A stretch of DNA of 11,123 bases from JAZLIL01 sp045617405. GTDB taxonomy: Bacteria > Bacillota > Clostridia > Lachnospirales > Lachnospiraceae. Where the stretch lies: assembly GCA_045617405.1 (NCBI GenBank), contig JAZLIL010000047.1, positions 1-11,123 of the forward strand, given 5' to 3'. The position numbers and the translations under genes are program-made. Below the pieces are notes generated by a model. It ran no database searches, was not told where the DNA came from, and saw only the letters and a program-made list of their open reading frames with translations. Shown here in pieces: positions 1 through 5,200 of this stretch (positions are counted from its first letter, which is position 1; each line of letters begins with the position of its first letter).

Positions 1-410
1 AGATATTTTTCTATATATTCGTCCTGAATAGGTGATTTGCGGTTGTTGATGAGTTCGACTTTTTCAGGAATGATGTCTACAGCGGTGACATGGTTATGCT
101 GTGACAGCAATACTGCAAGAGATAGGCCGACATAACCGGTACCTGCGACTACTACATTGTATCTAAGCAAAAGGTTATTCTTTTTGACTTCGTTTTCAGG
201 CTCAATAAAGAACGAAGTAACATCGATTTCAAGTGCGCTGGCAAGTGACTGGAGCTGATTTATAGACGGCATAAAGCTGTTGTTTTCGATACGTCCGATG
301 GTAGAGCGGTTTAGACCTGAAATTTCAGCAAGGTCTACCTGAGTTAAGCCTTTGGCTTTGCGCTGCTCTAATAAAATTTTTGCAATAATTGACTGTGACG
401 TTTGTTTCAT
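1..410 (-). CDS. ugd: XRE-type HTH domain fused to UDP-glucose 6-dehydrogenase (3' end missing, runs off the left edge)
   Basis: Reading leftward from ATG at 410-408 there is an open frame of 136 codons with no stop before the edge. Residues about 8-62 form a Cro/CI-type helix-turn-helix (TQVDLAEISG, then NRSTIGRIEN as recognition helix). A short linker rich in E, K and N follows (about 69-82). From residue 84 the frame continues as the Rossmann nucleotide-binding start of the UDP-glucose/GDP-mannose dehydrogenase family: VVVAGTGYVGLSLAVLLS with GxGxxG, an acidic residue ending the second strand (AVDI), then EKVELINN and SPIQDEYIEKY. Family members oxidise UDP-glucose to UDP-glucuronate for capsule or exopolysaccharide. 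Dehydrogenases normally start just before the glycine motif; here R83-Y84 stand in place of that Met. A purine-rich Shine-Dalgarno (GGAAGAAGG) precedes the ATG. Catalytic Cys and Lys residues would lie outside the window, so activity cannot be judged. Fusion seen directly; autoregulation is inferred. Confidence 0.88.
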   Translation of the reverse strand, partial: MKQTSQSIIAKILLEQRKAKGLTQVDLAEISGLNRSTIGRIENNSFMPSINQLQSLASALEIDVTSFFIEPENEVKKNNLLLRYNVVVAGTGYVGLSLAVLLSQHNHVTAVDIIPEKVELINNRKSPIQDEYIEKY

Positions 411-445
411 AATGAACCCTTCTTCCTAAAAAGAATTATTACGAC

Positions 446-478
446 TGTGATGATATCACAATTCGCATTTGCAGTCAA
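446..478 (-). promoter_or_regulatory. Promoter of the HTH-dehydrogenase gene with an overlapping palindromic operator candidate
   Basis: On the minus strand TTGACT (478-473) and TATCAT (455-450) are separated by 17 bases, five of six matches each to sigma-A boxes, about 40 bases upstream of the start codon. The -10 box lies inside a perfect inverted repeat, TGTGAT-gat-ATCACA (446-460). A repressor bound there would block polymerase, so this is a natural candidate site for the HTH domain encoded just downstream. The promoter match is seen; the operator role is inferred. Confidence 0.6.
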
Positions 479-776
479 GATTTTCACTATTATAATTCTG
501 CATGCTACAGAACGTAACAAAATGTTGTGTGTACTAATTTGTAAAATGATAGGGGAGAATGAATGGGCCACGCAAAAGAACTTGATGTATGAGAAGTATC
601 CCGCCCGCAGCCAGGTTTTCCCAGACGTTTTTTGATAACCGGTCATTCTTTTAATGAAAAGTTTCCAATTGTGGTGTATAATGTGATTGGTTGTTGTCAG
701 AAGCCCGAAGAAAGAGAGTGGAACGCATTTTTCATCAAAGAAACAGTAGTCATTTCCCGCTGTTATTCAAAAAAGG
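479..776. other. Intergenic region without a supported gene
   Basis: No convincing coding sequence was found on either strand. The short open frames near 402-646 lie antisense to the HTH-dehydrogenase start or have unusual composition and no Shine-Dalgarno. The one useful signal is TATAAT at 677-682 (plus), preceded by TG, which may be the -10 element for the downstream peptide genes. No good -35 box sits 16-18 bases upstream, so this promoter call is weak. Confidence 0.35.
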
Positions 777-780
777 AGAT

Positions 781-806
781 GTAAGGCAAGCTGTCCTTAC
801 TTTTTT
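781..806 (+). terminator. Attenuator-like hairpin with T6 tract upstream of the peptide genes
   Basis: GTAAGG (781-786) and CCTTAC (795-800) form a perfect 6-bp stem with an 8-base loop, followed directly by six T (801-806). An A-run and a GGAG motif precede it. No gene on the plus strand upstream needs a terminator, and it lies about 110 bases before the first peptide gene, so it may end leader transcripts early. Two further paired elements follow before the gene: the palindrome CTGCTGCAGCAG (851-862), and TCACAC (845-850) with GTGTGA (873-878). The stem is short, so strength is uncertain. Confidence 0.4.
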
Positions 807-914
807 ACGTTCACTGATAAAAGGCAACCGTGAAATCACAGGGATCACACCTGCTGCAGCAGACGGTTGACAGTGTGAGCAATTGAATCATTTAAATTAG
901 GGGGTGTTTTATCA

Positions 915-1166
915 ATGAAAACGAAAGAGCTGACGGATAACGAAATGCTGCAAGTGAATGGCGGAGTTTCGTTCGACAGTGTGAAATGGCCTACCTTCGG
1001 AGCAGCAATTATGTCATATGGTGGCGCAGCGATTCCTGAACTGGAAGAGCTGGTTTTTGCTATTCGGCAAAAAAATTGGAGCTGTGTTGCCGCTCTGGCG
1101 TTGCACTCTCCATATAAAGAACTGCCTATTGTGGAAAATGCGATGGCGGCTGCGCATAGGGCTTAA
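915..1166 (+). CDS. Double-glycine leader peptide precursor (bacteriocin-like), 83 aa
   Basis: The start ATG has a good Shine-Dalgarno, AGGGGGTG (899-906), eight bases upstream. Residues 1-17 read MKTKELTDNEMLQVNGG, matching the double-glycine leader pattern (acidic, amphipathic, hydrophobic residues at about -4, -7 and -12, ending in GG) cut by C39 peptidase/ABC transporters. The predicted core, residues 18-83, is 66 aa with a glycine/alanine-rich hydrophobic stretch (FGAAIMSYGGAAIPELEEL), two Trp and a single Cys (C57), so no disulfide within one chain and no lanthionine ring pattern is suggested. Such precursors usually give class II bacteriocins or signalling peptides. No transporter, immunity protein or modifying enzyme lies in this window. 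The next gene starts 27 bases after the stop and encodes another double-glycine precursor, so both are probably co-transcribed. The class is well supported; the activity is unknown. Confidence 0.72.
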   Translation: MKTKELTDNEMLQVNGGVSFDSVKWPTFGAAIMSYGGAAIPELEELVFAIRQKNWSCVAALALHSPYKELPIVENAMAAAHRA

Positions 1167-1193
1167 AGAATAATGTGGGCGGAAAGGATAATC

Positions 1194-1388
1194 ATGAAAA
1201 CCAAAGAAGAACTGAATGCCCTTAGGAATGAGGTTGAAAGCGTGAATAAGAAACTTGCTGAGCTGACAGAGGAAGAGCTGGAGCAGGTAATTGGTGGTGA
1301 TAGCGCCACTTTGGATGTTGCGCGAGAAGTCGCTCAGGAAATAGTTGACGGAACAGGGGTGGAGATTAAGGTGTCACCTTTGCCATAA
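1194..1388 (+). CDS. Double-glycine leader peptide precursor, 64 aa, with a short acidic core
   Basis: I choose ATG 1194 over an in-frame ATG at 1173 because GGAAAGGA (1181-1188) sits five bases before it and the leader then begins like its neighbour, MKTKE. Residues 1-35 form a long amphipathic helical leader (ELNALRNEVESVNKKLAEL, then TEEELEQVIGG), a type I know from many Clostridia, with processing expected after G34-G35. The core (36-64) is only 29 aa: acidic, without Cys or aromatic residues, ending in VSPLP. That is poor as a bacteriocin, so it may be a signalling peptide, a two-peptide partner, or a core whose natural end was lost. The last 23 bases overlap the 3' end of the convergent amidase gene, so the final residues come from sequence antisense to it. 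A modified-peptide role is not supported, since no modifying enzyme is seen. Confidence 0.62.
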   Translation: MKTKEELNALRNEVESVNKKLAELTEEELEQVIGGDSATLDVAREVAQEIVDGTGVEIKVSPLP

Positions 1389-1872
1389 GCGCTTTGCGGA
1401 CTTCTTCGGCAGCGGCAAGCTTGCAGGCGAGTCTTGAAGGCAGAGAGGGCAGTGTGAATCTGAATGATTGAACGCTGCCTTTTATTACGATGGCGAAGAA
1501 AACTTCTCCGGGGACAGAAGCATGGAGGTTTGTCGGATCGGGATTGGCAAAGGTGCCGGAAACTCCGATACCGATGTCGGCACCGAATGTATTTGAGCAG
1601 GCAAGAGCCATTGCTTCGGCAGTTTGGCAGGAGTAGACGCTGTACTTTTCAATAGTTTCGGCGGGAACACCGAAGCTTATCTTGGCTTCATTGCTGTAGG
1701 CTATGAGCGCGCCCTTAAGAACGGCGGATGAGCCTTGTGTGTCAGTAATCAGCGAAGCAATCTGTCCGGACGTGGCAGATTCCATTGTCGTAATCGTCAG
1801 GTGTTTTTCTATCAGCAGTTTAGTCAGTTTCTGGTAGTTTTCTCTTATTTCCTTTTCATTGAATTCATTCAT
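1366..1872 (-). CDS. pncC: CinA C-terminal-like amidase (nicotinamide-nucleotide amidase family), stand-alone domain, 168 aa
   Basis: Start ATG 1872 is chosen because GGAGGTG lies about seven bases upstream; an in-frame GTG at 1887 would overlap that ribosome binding site. The protein is one CinA C-terminal domain, the usual length for stand-alone PncC. Known members deamidate nicotinamide mononucleotide to nicotinate mononucleotide in pyridine nucleotide salvage. Visible motifs: E31-S32-A-T34-S-G36 (family ESCTGG), GSSAVLKGALIAYSNEAK at 47-64, GVPAETIEKY at 68-77, and G103-V-S-G-T-F-A-N-P-D-P113 where the family usually has VTGIAGPGG. The serine and the Tyr...Lys of the YSNEAK segment are kept, but the Cys of ESCTGG and the AGPGG loop are replaced, placing it in a divergent subfamily. 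The N-terminal molybdopterin-binding-like domain of full CinA is absent. It converges on the second peptide gene and has a long structured leader. Family certain, exact substrate less so. Confidence 0.85.
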   Translation of the reverse strand: MNEFNEKEIRENYQKLTKLLIEKHLTITTMESATSGQIASLITDTQGSSAVLKGALIAYSNEAKISFGVPAETIEKYSVYSCQTAEAMALACSNTFGADIGIGVSGTFANPDPTNLHASVPGEVFFAIVIKGSVQSFRFTLPSLPSRLACKLAAAEEVRKALMAKVTP

Positions 1873-2064
1873 GGAATTCACCTCCACGTCTTGACTTGTG
1901 AGCGGTAAGTCGTATCAACTCGGTGCTGTCCAACCGGGATTTCCTGACCGTGTGGTGAAGTGCCTGTGCCCCGCACAGGTACTTCACCCCGCGGGGAATA
2001 TTGTATCCTGCGCCACGCACCGGGCTTTGACCTCTTCTTCCAATACTGCCTGTGAGAATTATAC
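1873..2064 (-). promoter_or_regulatory. Long structured 5' leader of the amidase gene (unidentified RNA element)
   Basis: Transcription from the promoter at 2071-2099 would give a leader of about 190 bases, GC-rich and full of paired segments. The main hairpin is 1954-1988: GGTGAAGT/ACTTCACC plus CCTGTGC/GCACAGG around a 3-base loop, 15 pairs with one internal A-C mismatch on the minus strand (a G-U pair if read as plus-strand RNA). Also seen are the palindrome CCCCGCGGGG (1987-1996), the hairpin GACTT/AAGTC (1893-1911), and CGGT/ACCG near 1921-1936. The element ends at the Shine-Dalgarno of the amidase. I checked by eye against TPP, SAM, cobalamin, lysine, FMN-like, c-di-GMP, ydaO, T-box, SRP, RNase P and tmRNA signatures and recognised none. 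It may be a regulatory leader, an independent small RNA or a dispersed repeat. Confidence 0.45.
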
Positions 2065-2070
2065 TCTATG

Positions 2071-2099
2071 ATTATTGACAGTATGTGTTTTGTTGTCAA
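2071..2099 (-). promoter_or_regulatory. Sigma-A promoter of the amidase gene and its leader
   Basis: On the minus strand a perfect TTGACA (2099-2094) and AATAAT (2076-2071, five of six) are spaced by 17 bases. The predicted start is near 2064. A separate TATAAT lies about ten bases further downstream but has no matching -35 box. Confidence 0.6.
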
Positions 2100-2161
2100 G
2101 TCAGGAGCTGAACAAAAAAAGATATAACTATTATACAAAAAGAAATACTATTCCGAAAAGC

Positions 2162-2188
2162 TTGTTTTTTTTTTTTTTTTGATACAAT
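2162..2188 (+). promoter_or_regulatory. Extended -10 promoter preceded by a T16 homopolymer, for the giant surface protein
   Basis: TACAAT (2183-2188) is preceded by TG with one base between (2180-2181), an extended -10 element. An uninterrupted run of 16 T (2165-2180) fills the spacer and merges with a weak -35 candidate, TTGTTT (2162-2167), at a 15-base spacing. Gain or loss of T by slippage would change spacing and spacer shape. The predicted 5' UTR is about 50 bases. It contains ACAATTG twice (2213-2219, 2229-2235); these can pair with each other, the second touching the Shine-Dalgarno. Confidence 0.55.
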
Positions 2189-2246
2189 ATTATGAGCATA
2201 TAGAGAAACTTCACAATTGCAAATGTTTACAATTGGAGGACGTGGA

Positions 2247-5200
2247 ATGGATAAGAGGCTTTTGACAAAACTGTTGTTGATACCGGCTCTTTCATTGCTG
2301 ATTGCGGTGAGTCTTATTATGCCGGCTTCAAACGTAGCGGCAGCAACGAAAAGTTACACTGAGAATCAGACAATCAGCGGGTTTTCTATCGATGAAAATA
2401 CTACGCTTGAGATAGCAGAGGGAAAAACTCTGTATGTTAACGGAAGCATAACCGGTCCGGGGTATACGCTTACGATTACCGGTGGAGGACAGCTTGTACT
2501 GACGGCCGAACGCGCCTGCGCCGGTATCACTGCTAATGTGATTCTTGAGGACGGAATCGCAGATATTTGCGGTGGCGGGAATACTCAAAGTGAAAAAGCA
2601 GCCTCCGGCATAGTAGGTAATGTAACCGTAAAAGAAAACGGATTATTGATAGTACGCGGCGGCAACAGCTCGGGAGTTGACAGAGCGGCTGTCGGTATTG
2701 AAGGTGACGCTTTGGTAGAAGGCGGTACTCTGAAGGTTAACGGCGGTGTCGGAAACGGAAGAATCGGCGGACAGGCTGTTAGCGGAGTTGTCAGCTACAA
2801 AGGCGGATTTTTTGAAGGCATCTCCGGAGCATCACAGAATCTTTCGATAGGACTCGGTTTCAATACTCAGGTTCTCGGGCAGAAGCCGAAGACCTGGCTT
2901 GCGGCAGAAACGGAAACGTTTGATACAGTAGCAGCCGGTACGAAGCTTGCGCCCGGTGTAGTAGTTGAAGTTGTGAACAAGGAAAACAGGAATGCATCAG
3001 ACCCGTGGAGAGCATGGGACGGAAGCAGTCTGACAAGCGCCGGATTCAGCGGAGTCAGATTCAGGGAACTTGAGGATCCTTACGTAATCTCTCTCGATAA
3101 GGTACCGAACAGGCTGGCAATTAACAATGGTTTTGCTGTCGGAACAGCAGTAGTCAGTCTTGAAAGCAACAGATACAATGCAGAGCTGACCGATTCACCA
3201 AATTCTGCCTACTATGAAGGTGCAAAATTTGTAATTAAGGTTAATGGTCAGCCGGCCGGTACGGAGGCCGTGATTGACACGTCAGACGGCAACACCTGGG
3301 AGAACGGTTTTGATATACCCTATGTTGCCGGTGGTTCTGAAAATCTTAATCTGGCTTTTACAGGTACGGGAGAAAAGAAGCTGACAGTTGAACTTGTTGA
3401 CGGTGCCGGTAATCTGCTTGCAGCAGCGCGGGGAGGTACAGTCAAAGTTTCAGAAAAGCATGCTCATAGCGACGGAAAGGAGTTTGACGCAGGACTTAAG
3501 CAGAGCGATTTTCCCGGAGATTCTTATACATTTGAAAGTGGTTCATACTATCTGATGGAGGATATAGTATGTTCCGAAATCAAAGTACACGGTAAAACCG
3601 TCGATTTGTGTCTGAACGGTCACATTATTCAGGGTTCTTTTGATGTTCGGCAGAATAATGGCACTCAGGGAGTACTTAATATTTATGATTGTGACAATAA
3701 CTCAACACCGCATGAAGGCTTTGTCTACATGGAAGCACTGTGGCAGCCCGCACCGGCGGCAGACATGGGGGATGACGTTCCTGTCGCAGCAGAGACTCTG
3801 TATGGCGGTATGATTGTCGGGAATTCCTTATTGAATGGTGGCGGAAGATGTATATGTGTTGAAAACAATGGCAGAGTTAATCTTTACGGAGGTACAATAG
3901 CGGGAGGCTGTGCATTACAGGATTCAAATCATATGGAAGGCGGTGCAGGGGTTTACATAGGAGCAGATAGTGCATTCTTCATGCATGGCGGATTAATCAC
4001 AGAAAACATTGCCATGCCGAATCCGAATGCTGGTTCTTTTGATAGAGGCGGCAGCGGTGGAGGCGGTGTCTGGATCAGCCAGGGCGGAGCCTTTGTTATG
4101 CACGGTGGCAGTATCAGAAAGAACAGCGCTGTTGCCGGCGGTGGAGTCTGCGTGATGAAGGAAAGCACCTTCGTTGCAGATGGAGGAACTATTACGGAGA
4201 ACATAGCAGAGTATGCCGGTGGCGGAGTATACGTTTCAACCGGGGACAGCGGAGCAGATGACTCAGCGACCTGTCTTGCGGCCGGAACGCCCATAACGCT
4301 TGCGGACGGGACAAGAAAACCGATAGAAGAGCTCACAGTAAATGACACTTTGCGTGTGTTTGACCATGAGACAGGAGAACTGTCTTCTGCAAGTCCGCTA
4401 TTTGTGTATAAGTACCCTGAGCCTAAAGATGATGCATTTGTTCTCAGCTTCTCCAATGGTATTAAGGTAACGGTTGTAGGCGGTCATTGCTTTTTTGATA
4501 AAGAAGCGAAGAAGTATGTTGTGCTTACTGTAGAAAATGCTGATAACTTTGTCGGTCATAAATTCTACAATGCAGATGATGCGAAGTGGGAAACACTTGT
4601 AGATGTTGAAAAGCTGAACGAGGCAGTAGATACATATATTGTTGTTTCTGAGAAACAGCTTAATGCATTGGCAAATGGTATGCTCTCTAATGTTGATGGT
4701 ATCTATGCTGCGTTATGCAATGTTTTTGAGATGAACAGCAACCTTAAGATTGTTCCTCAAAAAAAGCTGGCAGACATTGAAAAATACGGATTGTGGGAGT
4801 ATGACAGTGAGAATTCATCTGTTATTTCGCAAAGAGCGTTTGAAGGACAAAGGTTACAGTATTTAGGTATTGCACTAGGCAAAGGTTTGATTACCCGGGA
4901 AGATTTGAGAACTGCAATTGAACAAGGGTCAAGGTATGCAAAACAGATGTCGGGAGAGAACGGCAGTGTATCAGCAGGCCGGAAGAAGTCTTCTGCGATA
5001 GAGGCGAACCGTGGTCCAGTCTTACGCATGCTGAGTAGTACACAGAAAGAAGTTCCTGATGATTACGGCATTTATTTTGGCGGTTCTTTAGAGATTGTCA
5101 ATAATACTGCATATGAAGAAGGAAACAATTTCTTCGCATATCCTGTTGATGATACCGATATGCCAATAGTTATCGGCGACGGGACAGACGATACCTGTTG

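Noticed and set aside
402..646. Open frames of 77 codons (plus) and 79 codons (minus) in the left intergenic region
   Set aside because: They overlap the start and promoter of the HTH-dehydrogenase, lack ribosome binding sites and show no recognisable protein pattern.
1878..2138. 86-codon minus-strand open frame upstream of the amidase
   Set aside because: It covers the promoter and the hairpin-rich leader, its Arg/Gly/Pro-rich translation reflects palindromic DNA, and no start signal supports it.
3953..4456. 167-codon minus-strand open frame inside the giant gene
   Set aside because: Antisense of Gly-rich beta-helix codons gives a Pro/Ser-rich frame; there is no Shine-Dalgarno and no known domain.
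4272..4691. Classic intein with homing endonuclease
   Set aside because: The Hint region is only about 140 residues, has no LAGLIDADG or HNH motif, and lacks the Ser/Thr/Cys residue needed after the terminal Asn.
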